NCBI RefSeq assembly: GCF_020171925.1
Contig: NZ_JAIVAR010000005.1
Span: 124,001 to 188,000 of the forward strand
Source: Rossellomorea aquimaris
GTDB lineage: Bacteria; Bacillota; Bacilli; Bacillales; Bacillaceae_B
Direction: 5' to 3'
DNA length: 64,000 nucleotides
Part shown: positions 1-8,178 of the stretch, in pieces
How the letters are laid out: the number at the start of each line of letters is the position of its first letter
How positions within the stretch are numbered: the first letter of the stretch is position 1
The notes under the pieces: generated by a model
The model's database searches: none
What the model was told of the DNA's origin: nothing
What the model saw: only the letters and a program-made list of their open reading frames with translations
Translations under genes and position numbers: made by a program

Positions 1-1913
1 CTTTCTTCACGAATAAATTGATCGTCTATTCTTCCACTCTTATTGAAGATGAAGTCAAAGACTATATCGACCATGACTCCTGCACCATCATCAAGGCAAG
101 AAGGACGGTCAATTATGAGTTTATCGACCGTATCTTCGAACTGCCGCACGGTAAGAAAATCCTATATGTAAATGACTTTCTTAAAACAGCAAAGGAAGCG
201 ATATCCACGTTAAAAAAATTAGGCATTGATCATGTAGAGTATATCCCTTACTCGCCGGGCGAGAGCCCTGAAGTCCATTCCGATACCGCCATTTCCCCCG
301 GTGAAACGGCCCTTATCCCTGATTCCATCCCTGTGAAGATCGATATAGGGGTACGGTTGATCGACCTAAATACAATCACCAGGATCATTCAACATTTCCA
401 GCTTTCAGAACAAATGACATTCGACATCACCGATCGCTATACGAAGAAAATCATTGAATTGAGTCAAAGGCTTGGAACCATCAACAGAAAAGCCAACACA
501 CTCAATAAGTTTTTAAATAAAGTCGTCGATGGCGTAAATGATGGAATATTGGCCTTCCAAGAAAAGACCGGCGAGATCACCGTCTTCAATGAAGTTCTTG
601 AACAAATGCTCGGTATGGACGCCGCTTCATCAAAGGGAAAAAAGCTGAGCAGGGTATTTAAGAACATCGAACTCACTCACTTTCTAACCTCGACAGAAAG
701 TGAAGATCAGAAGCATTTTACATTGAGGCAAAAAAACGTGATGGTGTACCGTTTCCGGATGGAGTCGGAAGGAGTCATTGTTGCAACGTTCAAGGATATG
801 GAAGAAACCATCGAGATGGAAAAAGTCCGAAGACGCGAATTACAGCGAAGCGGACATATTGCCAAGTACACCTTTGACAGTATTCTCGGAAAAAGCGCGG
901 CGATCAGGGAGACCATTGCAATTGCCAAAAAGCTTGCCATTAGCGAATGGCCCATTTTGATCATGGGAGAAACAGGTACAGGGAAAGAGCTGTTTTCAAG
1001 TGCTGTCCACAATGCTTCATCGCGATCGACCAGTCCATTCCTTGCAGTGAATTGCAGTGCCTTATCAGAAGATTTACTGGAAAGTGAATTATTCGGTTAT
1101 GAAGAAGGCGCATTCACCGGGGCATTGAAGGGCGGAAAAAAAGGATTGTTTGAACAAGCCGATGGCGGCACTTTATTTCTTGATGAAATAGGGGATATCA
1201 GCATGAAACTCCAGACCCGTCTCCTAAGGGTGCTTCAAGAAATGGAGGTGCGAAGAATCGGCGGTAACAAGAACATTCCTGTGGATGTAAGAATCATTGC
1301 GGCGACCAACAAAGACCTTGAATTGCTGATAGAGGAAAACACGTTCCGCGAGGATCTTTATCACCGGTTAAAAGTATTATCGTTGAGACTCCCGAGCCTT
1401 CGTGAACGGCCTGAAGATATTCCGGATTTGATCAGATACTTCCTCCGCTCGGAGCAAAGCAGCATCTCAAGCATCGACAAAGAACTGCTCACCGTATTGG
1501 CCCAAGCCAAATGGACCGGTAATATCAGGGAGTTGCGCCATACTCTTTTGTATATGATGACCATCTCGGATGGCAAGAGGCTGACAACGGATTTATTGCC
1601 AAAAAACGATCATAATTTCTCGATAAATGACCAAACTAATCATACCACTCTATCCTTGAACCAGACAGAGGCGTATCGGAATATCCTTTCCGTATTGTAT
1701 ACCTGTCATCAAGAAGGAAAGGGCGCAAGCAGGGAAAAGCTCTCTTCTACATTATTAGACCGTTCCACACCACTATCTGTCCAGCAGATCCGGACACGAT
1801 TGAATGAACTTCAAGATCTCGGGTATGTGGTGATTTATAGAGGTAGAAAAGGGACAGAAATCACACATGACGGTCTTCAATGGCTGAAAGCCCATGATGG
1901 ATGTTTCGAGTAG
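1..1913 (+). CDS. sigma-54-dependent transcriptional activator (5' end cut by window edge)
   Basis: The protein is an enhancer-binding activator that would open sigma-54 (SigL) promoters by ATP hydrolysis. The frame is open to the first base, so the true start lies upstream; numbering here is from the TTG at base 18. Residues about 1-150 form an unassigned sensory region. A PAS-like domain spans about 165-265. The AAA+ domain carries Walker A GETGTGKE (317-324), the sigma-54 contact loop GAFTGA (364-369) and Walker B TLFLDEIGD (385-393). The C-terminus (about 560-625) looks like a winged helix (VQQIRTRLNELQDLGYV), not the usual Fis-type helix-turn-helix. The target operon is not identifiable here; no convincing -24/-12 promoter was found in the window. 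The family call is firm; the ligand is unknown. Confidence 0.9.
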   Translation, partial: FFTNKLIVYSSTLIEDEVKDYIDHDSCTIIKARRTVNYEFIDRIFELPHGKKILYVNDFLKTAKEAISTLKKLGIDHVEYIPYSPGESPEVHSDTAISPGETALIPDSIPVKIDIGVRLIDLNTITRIIQHFQLSEQMTFDITDRYTKKIIELSQRLGTINRKANTLNKFLNKVVDGVNDGILAFQEKTGEITVFNEVLEQMLGMDAASSKGKKLSRVFKNIELTHFLTSTESEDQKHFTLRQKNVMVYRFRMESEGVIVATFKDMEETIEMEKVRRRELQRSGHIAKYTFDSILGKSAAIRETIAIAKKLAISEWPILIMGETGTGKELFSSAVHNASSRSTSPFLAVNCSALSEDLLESELFGYEEGAFTGALKGGKKGLFEQADGGTLFLDEIGDISMKLQTRLLRVLQEMEVRRIGGNKNIPVDVRIIAATNKDLELLIEENTFREDLYHRLKVLSLRLPSLRERPEDIPDLIRYFLRSEQSSISSIDKELLTVLAQAKWTGNIRELRHTLLYMMTISDGKRLTTDLLPKNDHNFSINDQTNHTTLSLNQTEAYRNILSVLYTCHQEGKGASREKLSSTLLDRSTPLSVQQIRTRLNELQDLGYVVIYRGRKGTEITHDGLQWLKAHDGCFE

Positions 1914-1995
1914 AAATCTACGGGGTAACAATACACTAACCGGTTATCAACAATCCTATTTTTTCTACTGATATCAATAAGTCGAGGTGAAACAT

Positions 1996-2064
1996 ATGTT
2001 ACGTACAATCTTAATGGTCATCGGTGCCATCGTAGTCATCGGATGGATCATCAGCATGCTTTAA
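1996..2064 (+). CDS. 22-residue hydrophobic micro-protein
   Basis: This short frame follows a strong ribosome site (GAGGTGA, 5-6 nt before ATG) and encodes a peptide that is almost entirely hydrophobic, one membrane helix from Ile5 to Leu22. A good intrinsic terminator lies 50 bp downstream. It begins 82 bp after the sigma-54 activator and could be co-transcribed with it. It resembles in style the tiny one-helix membrane proteins of Bacilli, but I recognise no family. Support is only the ribosome site, codon pattern and terminator. Confidence 0.4.
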   Translation: MLRTILMVIGAIVVIGWIISML

Positions 2065-2113
2065 TTATCATCTTAACAAACAGCAATCATTCTATATGTA
2101 AGTCCAAATGAGA

Positions 2114-2147
2114 AAGAGCAGGATCGATCTTCCCCGATCCTGCTCTT
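2114..2147. terminator. intrinsic terminator
   Basis: A 13-bp perfect stem (AAGAGCAGGATCG and its complement) with an 8-nt loop, followed by a pyrimidine-rich CTTCTTCT tail on the plus strand. It closes the activator/micro-protein unit. Confidence 0.7.
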
Positions 2148-2306
2148 CTTCTATCTCATAAATTATTTGGAATGTCAGGCAATATGGCAATTTCCGATTG
2201 TGGAGGTGCCCGAGAATGTTAAAGCAGAATCCAACCTCGGCATTAAAATGATTAGAACCTATCAAAGAAGGGTACATAATAGACATCTTACTATTGAGGT
2301 GATGGC

Positions 2307-2837
2307 ATGTATAAGCATATATTACTGGCATACGACGAAACCGATGGAAGTAAAAAAGCATTGGATGAAGCATTGAAACTAACAAAACAGTCACACGATA
2401 CAAAACTGACGATTCTTTATGTTTCAGAGGAAAAGGGCTCAGTCGATTCAGATGATCATTTCACACCTACACACGTTTTGGCTGATACATCTCCTGGCTT
2501 TGATAACCAATACATGGGCAACTTATCCGTTGCGCGGGATGAGAAAATACATCCAGAAAGACAAAGCAATCAAAACCAGGGAATTACCACCCCCTCATCC
2601 GAACATGGTGTCCTAAGAAATGTAAAAGAAAGGCTAGAACCTTATCATCTCAACATAAATTACGTACACTTATCAGGCTCGGAAGCGAAAAGGATTTGTG
2701 AATACGCAAAAGAAAACAACTCAGACTTGGTGTTGGTCGGGAATTCTGGAAAATCGAACTTGAAGAAATGGGTATTGGGAAGCGTAAGTGAAAAGGTCGC
2801 CCACAACTGTGAAACAAGTGTCATGGTTGTGAAATGA
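2307..2837 (+). CDS. universal stress protein, UspA family
   Basis: This is a cytoplasmic single-domain Usp protein of 176 residues, whose family binds ATP or other nucleotides and is induced in stationary phase and stress. The N-terminal strand MYKHILLAYDETDGSKKAL and the C-terminal nucleotide-loop pattern LVLVGNSGKSNLKKWVLGSVSEKV (G-2x-G-9x-G-[ST] type) are typical. A loop of about 40 residues in the middle (residues about 45-90) is longer and more polar than usual. The start follows TTGAGGTGATGGC. It is monocistronic, between two strong terminators. Confidence 0.9.
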   Translation: MYKHILLAYDETDGSKKALDEALKLTKQSHDTKLTILYVSEEKGSVDSDDHFTPTHVLADTSPGFDNQYMGNLSVARDEKIHPERQSNQNQGITTPSSEHGVLRNVKERLEPYHLNINYVHLSGSEAKRICEYAKENNSDLVLVGNSGKSNLKKWVLGSVSEKVAHNCETSVMVVK

Positions 2838-2851
2838 CGACATTTCCAACT

Positions 2852-2896
2852 AAAAAAGGGGAGAGGGCCAATCTTATAGGCCCTCTCCCCTTTTTT
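2852..2896. terminator. bidirectional intrinsic terminator between uspA and the XRE regulator
   Basis: A long GC-rich stem (AAGGGGAGAGGGCC and complement) is flanked by A6 on the left and T6 on the right, so it can terminate both the rightward usp gene and the leftward regulator gene. Confidence 0.85.
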
Positions 2897-2928
2897 CTTC
2901 AACTCGCCTTCAGGCTCTAACAGAATGA

Positions 2929-3378
2929 TTATGAAGAAACCTCTTCGAAACGGTCCCGAGCCCCTTCTTCATCGAAGCTGCTGTAAATCCTGTAATCATC
3001 TTCATCAAGAATTCTAAAGTGTTTGCTGAACAGGTTTTGCTGAAGGACATATCCTCCACGCTTATTAATTTCCTTCCACCAGACTTTTCCCCCAAGGGTT
3101 TTCTCTTTCCTGAAGTCCATTTCTTCCCTTGCAATCATTTCAATGACTTCAAGCGGCTCTCCTCCAAGTGCCGACGCCAACGTATCACTGTCCCTGAACA
3201 AAGCACAAACTGCGATCGCTGCGGTCCAGCTTGCCTCTACCCGTCCCTTCTCAATTTGCACCAATGTCTTTTTGGATAACCCGATCACTGTCGCCATCTT
3301 ATCCTGGGTATAACCTGCCTCTGTCCGGATTAACCGCATCTTATTGGATATGATCAGGATGACTTCGTCTTTCAACAT
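2929..3378 (-). CDS. XRE-family helix-turn-helix regulator
   Basis: The N-terminal 60 residues form a Cro/C1-type helix-turn-helix (MRLIRTEAGYTQDKMATVIG then LSKKTLVQIEKGR), followed by a C-terminal region of about 85 residues without a recognised domain, ending in a charged tail. The ATG at 3378 is preferred over an upstream GTG at 3387 because AGAAAGGTG sits 8 nt before it. It is monocistronic and its targets are unknown. The helix-turn-helix with the Trp-rich tail (VWWKEINKRGGY) resembles small stand-alone regulators of Bacillaceae; I cannot assign a specific one. Confidence 0.85.
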   Translation of the reverse strand: MLKDEVILIISNKMRLIRTEAGYTQDKMATVIGLSKKTLVQIEKGRVEASWTAAIAVCALFRDSDTLASALGGEPLEVIEMIAREEMDFRKEKTLGGKVWWKEINKRGGYVLQQNLFSKHFRILDEDDYRIYSSFDEEGARDRFEEVSS

Positions 3379-3500
3379 ACGTCCCACACCTTTCTATCAT
3401 TAGTGTAATATTACACGATATTTCCCCTTGCTAGCAAGTCGTTGAATCCATCCCCACCACACTGTGGATATCACTAACGAATAGAAGGGTGTTCGCAAAG

Positions 3501-3528
3501 AAAAAGCTGCCTCAATAAGAGACAGCTT
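3501..3528 (-). terminator. intrinsic terminator of the symporter gene
   Basis: Read leftward: stem AAGCTGTCTC / GAGGCAGCTT with a TTATT loop, then TTTTTCTTTG. Confidence 0.75.
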
Positions 3529-3602
3529 ATTTCACGATTTGATTCGCTATAGATCGATGACTTCCACCTACCTACATCTAGGTAAGCCTGTAAAACCACT
3601 CA

Positions 3603-4847
3603 TCAGACTTCCCCTCTTTGTTCCTTTATCGTACGCTTTTTCTCACTTTCCGAAACGAAGAGTGCACACGCCGCATCACCGGAGATATTGATGGCTGTCC
3701 TTGCCATATCAAGCAGACGGTCGATCCCAAGGATCAAACCGATCCCTTCAACCGGCAAGCCTACCGAGCTCAATACCATGGCAAGAAGGATCAATCCCAC
3801 GCCGGGTACACCGGCTGTACCTATACTTGCAAGAACAGCTGTCAGTACGACAGTGACCAGTTGTTCAAGTGTAAGGTCGATTCCGTATACCTGTGCAATG
3901 AAGACCGTTGCCACCCCTTGCATGATGGCTGTCCCGTCCATATTGATTGTGGCACCTAGAGGCTGTACGAACGAACTGACCGGTTTAGAGACATTCAGTC
4001 TTTCCTGTGCCACTTCCATTGATAGAGGTAGCGTCGCGTTACTGCTTGAAGTACTGAACGCAACACTCATGGCAGGGCTGAAATTCTTGAAGAACCAGAT
4101 GGGATTCTTCCTGGCAAGTAAAGCAACCGTACTTCCATATGTGATGATTGCATGGACGATCAAAGCGGATAATACAACGACAAAATAGAGCCACATCGCT
4201 TTGAGCGCACTCGTTCCCTGACTTCCGATCGCAGAAGCAATCAATCCGAATGTACCATATGGAGCAAACTTCATGACGAGCGTCACCAAGTACATCATGA
4301 GATCATTTCCCTGCTCCACGAGCTTCAGGACCCCTTTTGTCTTCTCTCCTAGTGCGGTGAGTCCCAGACCGATGAAAATGGCGAATGCGATGATTTGAAG
4401 CATATTGCCTTCGGTCATCGCCGTCAAAGGATTCTTGGGGATGATGTTCATGATGGTTTCCCCGACAGGCGGTGCCTTATCTGCCTCGAAGCTCTGTGCC
4501 TGATTCTTGTCGATCCCTTCCACCATACCTGGGTCGATGATATAGGCAAGCGTCAGACCGATGATGATGGCAATACACGTGGTCACAAGGAAGTATGAGA
4601 TGGTCTTCAACCCGATTCTTCCAAGTTTCTTCGGATCACCTAGCCCTGCAGATCCCAGTACGATTGATAAAAACACGATGGGAACCACAAGCATGCTGAT
4701 CAAGTTCAAGAAGATCTTCCCAAGTGGTGTGAATAAGTATGGATCCAATATATCGAATGCATCTTTAGCAAATATATTCAGGGCAAGTCCTACAACGGCC
4801 CCGAGTATGAGTGCAAGGATGATCTTAGTTGTTAAATTTAATTTCAT
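3603..4847 (-). CDS. dicarboxylate/amino-acid:cation symporter (DAACS family, GltT/GltP-like)
   Basis: This is a 414-residue membrane transporter of the glutamate/aspartate or C4-dicarboxylate symporter family. Visible signatures are the serine-rich re-entrant loop (FSTSSSNATLPLSMEVAQE), the NMDGTA motif in the substrate site (TINMDGTAIMQGVATVFIAQ) and a C-terminal DRLLDMARTAINISGD with the substrate-carboxylate Asp/Arg/Asn residues. Length and hydrophobic helices are normal. It is monocistronic with a strong terminator. Whether it moves glutamate, aspartate, dicarboxylates or cystine cannot be told from these motifs, so no symbol is given. Confidence 0.93.
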   Translation of the reverse strand: MKLNLTTKIILALILGAVVGLALNIFAKDAFDILDPYLFTPLGKIFLNLISMLVVPIVFLSIVLGSAGLGDPKKLGRIGLKTISYFLVTTCIAIIIGLTLAYIIDPGMVEGIDKNQAQSFEADKAPPVGETIMNIIPKNPLTAMTEGNMLQIIAFAIFIGLGLTALGEKTKGVLKLVEQGNDLMMYLVTLVMKFAPYGTFGLIASAIGSQGTSALKAMWLYFVVVLSALIVHAIITYGSTVALLARKNPIWFFKNFSPAMSVAFSTSSSNATLPLSMEVAQERLNVSKPVSSFVQPLGATINMDGTAIMQGVATVFIAQVYGIDLTLEQLVTVVLTAVLASIGTAGVPGVGLILLAMVLSSVGLPVEGIGLILGIDRLLDMARTAINISGDAACALFVSESEKKRTIKEQRGEV

Positions 4848-5167
4848 TGATGTACCTCCTTATTCTTTACTAAATGTGGTAAGCGGGCAAAATAATTTAC
4901 ATTTGTTTACCCTCTGGTCAACTTTTTAAACCTTTACTGTTTGAATTTCCCTCTCCATTATACTGATTTATTCAAATATTTAATTAGCTACTGTTCAATT
5001 TCAATCTTTCCTACTATGTAATTGACGTTCCTCCATGTAAAATAAGGGATTTATTAATTCCTTCTACCTATCGCATTTTCCAGAAACCTCCACCCCATAT
5101 TAGGATTAGCTTATGCGGGATTGGGTAAGGATTAGTAACAGCTAGATTACAGAAAGGAACAGTGCGT
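4848..5167. promoter_or_regulatory. divergent intergenic region with candidate leftward promoters
   Basis: No gene is seen here. Leftward, a TATAAT box lies at 4957-4962, and a weaker TTGACC/TAAATT pair with 16-bp spacing sits nearer the symporter start. The rightward gene has GAAAGGA before its ATG, but I see no clear promoter. The sequence is otherwise AT-rich and featureless. Confidence 0.35.
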
Positions 5168-5596
5168 ATGAATAAAACCGTATATTTTCTTTCAAGTTGT
5201 GGCCAGCGAGGATTAATGGCAGAAGGCTGGGCCGGTAAGTTACCTTTGTCGAACTGGACATTCAGGAGCGCAGGCTTATCAGAAGCAGCCGACCAAAGGC
5301 TTCCTGTCCTTGCCATGAAGGAATTAAGCATCGATATCAGCTTTTTTCCCCTTTTGCGCATCCAGCATTCAGACCTGATCAAGGCGGATGTAATCGTGAA
5401 GATCAGGGACACCGAGTATGAGGAGGATATCCCATTACCACTGGAACTGGAAAGGAAGTCCATCCACTGGGACCTTCCGAATCCGGGCAAGCGGTCGAAA
5501 GACTGTCTGGAAGAATGGATCATTTATCAGGAAATCTGTGATGAATTGGCGCTAAAAGTGAAGAGCCTAGAACCCCTTCTCCTCGGATTTCGTTGA
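5168..5596 (+). CDS. degenerate arsenate-reductase-like (low-molecular-weight phosphatase fold) protein
   Basis: The protein of 142 residues aligns along its whole length with thioredoxin-coupled arsenate reductase ArsC, as recalled from B. subtilis: YFL, then a P-loop region, then MAEGWA, then SAG, then MKELSIDIS. The catalytic parts are gone. The P-loop CTGNSCRS is replaced by a one-residue-shorter SSCGQRG, so the nucleophilic Cys10 is Ser. The resolving Cys82/Cys89 positions read Arg and Asp, and the DDPA general-acid loop is NPG. It is therefore unlikely to reduce arsenate; a binding or regulatory role is an inference. It stands alone, with no arsR or arsB nearby. The ATG at 5168 is chosen over GTG 5162 by its distance from GAAAGGA. 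A terminator overlaps the stop codon. Confidence 0.8.
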   Translation: MNKTVYFLSSCGQRGLMAEGWAGKLPLSNWTFRSAGLSEAADQRLPVLAMKELSIDISFFPLLRIQHSDLIKADVIVKIRDTEYEEDIPLPLELERKSIHWDLPNPGKRSKDCLEEWIIYQEICDELALKVKSLEPLLLGFR

Positions 5597-5642
5597 AAGG
5601 ACCGATTAACATTATAACATAAATGTAATCGGTCCTTTTTTT
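5595..5642 (+). terminator. intrinsic terminator overlapping the stop codon
   Basis: Stem AAAGGACCGATTA... / TAATCGGTCCTTT with a T7 run; it starts inside the TGA stop of the ArsC-like gene. Confidence 0.85.
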
Positions 5643-5714
5643 ATAAGGATCGACCCTTCCCATTAAGGGAAATGAACATTGGTCGCATCCCGAATCAACC
5701 CTCATTGTGACGGA

Positions 5715-6743
5715 TCAAGTGAAATACTCGAGTTTGGCGTCAGGGAAGAACTTATCCATATATGAATACAGTTTATCCTTTAATTCCTGCTCCTCGTCTT
5801 TTTGGTAGATATATTTACCAATCCCGTATTTCCCCCACTTATATCTTCGTTCTTCTTCATTTAGTTCAAGCTTTGTCATAGGATAGTTTTTCTCGATGAC
5901 CCGCTTGGCAGGTTTCGTGAAACGATGCTGGATGAACTCGAATGTTAAATCCTTTTTGGCATCCTGCGGCAGGTGTTCACTAAGATGCTCGAACATTTTC
6001 CTGTAGCCCTCTTCCCAACCTTCATGGATATAGATCGGGGCAACGATGAATCCAAGCGGATATCCTGCCCTTGCCACCTTACCTGCAGCCTCCAGCCTTT
6101 TATCAAGCGGGGAAGTACCCGGCTCGAAATTCTTGATCACATAGTCTGCGTTTATACTGAACCTGAATCTTGTCTTGCCGTTATGCTTTGCATCTAGCAG
6201 ATGGTCGACATGATGAAACTTCGTCACGAACCTGAGTTTTCCGTGTTCAGACTCTCCAAAATGCTCGATTGCACGCTTCAGCGTATGTGTCAGATGATCC
6301 ACCCCTACGATATCCGATGTACACGCAGCTTCAAATCTCGTCATTTCCGGTGCGCGTTCAGAAATGTATTTATCTGCCGATTCCAGTATTTCATCTACAT
6401 TTACATAGGTCCGGATATACGGCTTGCTTCCCATTGTTGTCTGCAGATAGCAGTAGTGACAATGCCCCATGCACCCAGTAGCAAATGGGATGGCATATTC
6501 GGCAGAGGGTTTGGAAGTATCGAATTTCAACGTCTTTCTGACACCCACCACAAGTGTGGACTTCGCGATCCTGTATTTTTGGAAGTGGTTCTCACCCGGA
6601 AGATTACGCACCTGGTTATGTGAGGTTGTATACCGTATTTCAACATCCATTTTTTCGAATTTTTCCTTGAGCTCTTTACCTAAAGGGTATTCCAACGCCC
6701 CAGGTTCAAAGTATACCAACTGAGGGATAAAAGGTTTAACCAT
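5715..6743 (-). CDS. splB: spore photoproduct lyase SplB
   Basis: SplB is a radical-SAM enzyme that reverses the UV lesion spore photoproduct (5-thyminyl-5,6-dihydrothymine) in spore DNA during germination. The 342-residue length equals that of B. subtilis SplB. The cluster motif CMGHCHYC gives Cys91, Cys95 and Cys98 (CX3CX2C) for the 4Fe-4S cluster. Cys141 (FEAAC), the conserved hydrogen-donor cysteine, is present. The start is preceded by AAGGGGGAAGGA. It follows splA by 12 bp in one operon, which implies forespore expression, although I could not define a sigma-G promoter. Confidence 0.97.
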   Translation of the reverse strand: MVKPFIPQLVYFEPGALEYPLGKELKEKFEKMDVEIRYTTSHNQVRNLPGENHFQKYRIAKSTLVVGVRKTLKFDTSKPSAEYAIPFATGCMGHCHYCYLQTTMGSKPYIRTYVNVDEILESADKYISERAPEMTRFEAACTSDIVGVDHLTHTLKRAIEHFGESEHGKLRFVTKFHHVDHLLDAKHNGKTRFRFSINADYVIKNFEPGTSPLDKRLEAAGKVARAGYPLGFIVAPIYIHEGWEEGYRKMFEHLSEHLPQDAKKDLTFEFIQHRFTKPAKRVIEKNYPMTKLELNEEERRYKWGKYGIGKYIYQKDEEQELKDKLYSYMDKFFPDAKLEYFT

Positions 6744-6755
6744 GTTCCTTCCCCC

Positions 6756-7001
6756 TTATAAATCCCCAAATGATTGGTTATAAACCTGTTCAGCTTCCGC
6801 TTCCGAAGCATACACAGCCAATTCATTTGTCAAAGGGTAATAGGTTTCATATAAGAACAGCGCCAGTTCTTCCGGGTTTTCCGGGTTATTCACAACTGCC
6901 GCTTCCTGGACATTTGCGACACTTTGCGTATGAGGGTTGCGGTAAATCACATATACGACATCCCCAGGAGAATATGGGAGACCTTGACTATTTAATTCCA
7001 T
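6756..7001 (-). CDS. splA: SplA, regulator of the spore photoproduct lyase operon
   Basis: This small protein of about 81 residues lies immediately upstream of splB, the position and size of B. subtilis SplA, which negatively modulates the operon. The sequence has the SplA-type beginning SPGDVVYVIYRNPHTQSVANVQ and the acidic end. The ATG at 7001 is chosen over an in-frame GTG at 7010 because GAGAAGGTG is 6 nt upstream. Assignment rests on synteny plus this motif. Confidence 0.85.
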   Translation of the reverse strand: MELNSQGLPYSPGDVVYVIYRNPHTQSVANVQEAAVVNNPENPEELALFLYETYYPLTNELAVYASEAEAEQVYNQSFGDL

Positions 7002-7188
7002 CTTCTTCACCTTCTCATTTTCATTATTGAGTCTGTTTGATTAAGTAATGCACGCTCAGTTCAAAAGGTTGTCAACAGGAATACATGACTCATTGCCTTC
7101 ATTTTCTCTCAGTTGTGGGAGAATTATGATGGTAAAAGATGTTTCATCGAAGCTTTGCTTGGGTCAAGCAATGGACGGACTCCATTGC

Positions 7189-8088
7189 TCAAGACTTGCC
7201 AATGATGGAACTAAAATACTCGCCATCTATTAGGGAATCGATCATACGAACATGACAATCTGACTCTTCTTCGAACCCATTCCTAGAGTAGAAAAGCGCA
7301 TACTGAAGCAGGATGTTCGTGCCCAAGGGCTGTAGCAATGCCTGTTCTTCATCGGATAATGGCAGATTTACGGTATAACCCTTAATGAAATTTCGAATCC
7401 GCCTGGCAAGACCGATCGATTCCAATTCGCCTCCGTAATCCCTCAGGAGACTCACGAGCAAATAAGCGATATCCGCCAATCGGGGTGCCTGCCTCACCCT
7501 TTCAAAATCGACCATTCCGCATAATCGATCACCATCCCAGATGAAATTCCGAAGATGCATATCACTGTGCACAAGCTGTACAGGCAACCGTCCATACAAC
7601 GCCTCATAGGGACTAAGCATGCGGGATATCCGGTACGCCCACCCCTCCTTTTCAGGGGCGACAACGGAAAGCCACTTTTGAAGATTTCCGTTTAGATCCC
7701 AGACAGGTGTGTCTGCATCCATCGGATATGCCATCAACGCGGAATGGAATGCAGACAGGTATTCACCTAGTATAGAAAAGCTGACTGGAGGGATCATGCT
7801 GCCATTTGGCGTCGAAGACCCTCTCATAGTACGATATAACGAGTAATGGGCATCGCCACTCTCGATGAAGGATTGTCCATCCATCGTCAAAATCGGGGTC
7901 TCTACGGAAACACCCCTTTCGACCAGATAATTTGTAATCCTGTATTCTTCCAGTCGCTCCTTCTTTGATGTTGAATTCCGGCACTTTAAATAAAATGAAT
8001 TTCCATGAGACAAAACCCGCAGTACATTCAAATGATCTCCGGCCAGTTCGTATTCATCAAGTTTCCAGTATGAGCCGAGCTCTATCAT
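7189..8088 (-). CDS. phosphotransferase with aminoglycoside/choline-kinase fold
   Basis: This is a roughly 299-residue kinase-like protein of the APH/homoserine-kinase-II superfamily. The catalytic loop QLVHSDMHLRNFIWDGD (HxDxxxxN) and the metal-binding MVDFERVR (a DFD/DFE-type motif) are present, so it is likely active. The substrate is unknown; relatives in Bacilli include spore-coat CotS-like proteins and small-molecule kinases. I chose the ATG at 8088; an upstream extension to 8172 would run into the divergent promoter region of the aldo/keto reductase and lacks a family counterpart. A 9-bp hairpin at 7168-7189 overlaps the stop codon but lacks a T-tract. Confidence 0.8.
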   Translation of the reverse strand: MIELGSYWKLDEYELAGDHLNVLRVLSHGNSFYLKCRNSTSKKERLEEYRITNYLVERGVSVETPILTMDGQSFIESGDAHYSLYRTMRGSSTPNGSMIPPVSFSILGEYLSAFHSALMAYPMDADTPVWDLNGNLQKWLSVVAPEKEGWAYRISRMLSPYEALYGRLPVQLVHSDMHLRNFIWDGDRLCGMVDFERVRQAPRLADIAYLLVSLLRDYGGELESIGLARRIRNFIKGYTVNLPLSDEEQALLQPLGTNILLQYALFYSRNGFEEESDCHVRMIDSLIDGEYFSSIIGKS

Positions 8089-8178
8089 TTTGAATTCATC
8101 CCATATCATAGTAAGATACAATGTAGTATAGCTTATTGTAAGCGACTGCATACCAACACGAAATGAGGTCATCTACAT

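Noticed and set aside
2167..2376. Plus-strand frame overlapping the start of the universal stress gene
   Set aside because: It shares no family pattern and the out-of-frame usp start has the better ribosome site.
3688..4188. 166-codon plus-strand frame inside the symporter gene
   Set aside because: Antisense shadow of a clear transporter gene without a ribosome site.
6201..6623. 140-codon plus-strand frame inside splB
   Set aside because: Antisense shadow of a highly conserved enzyme gene.
7168..7189. Hairpin at the end of the kinase-fold gene
   Set aside because: 9-bp stem without a T-tract in either direction; not called a terminator.
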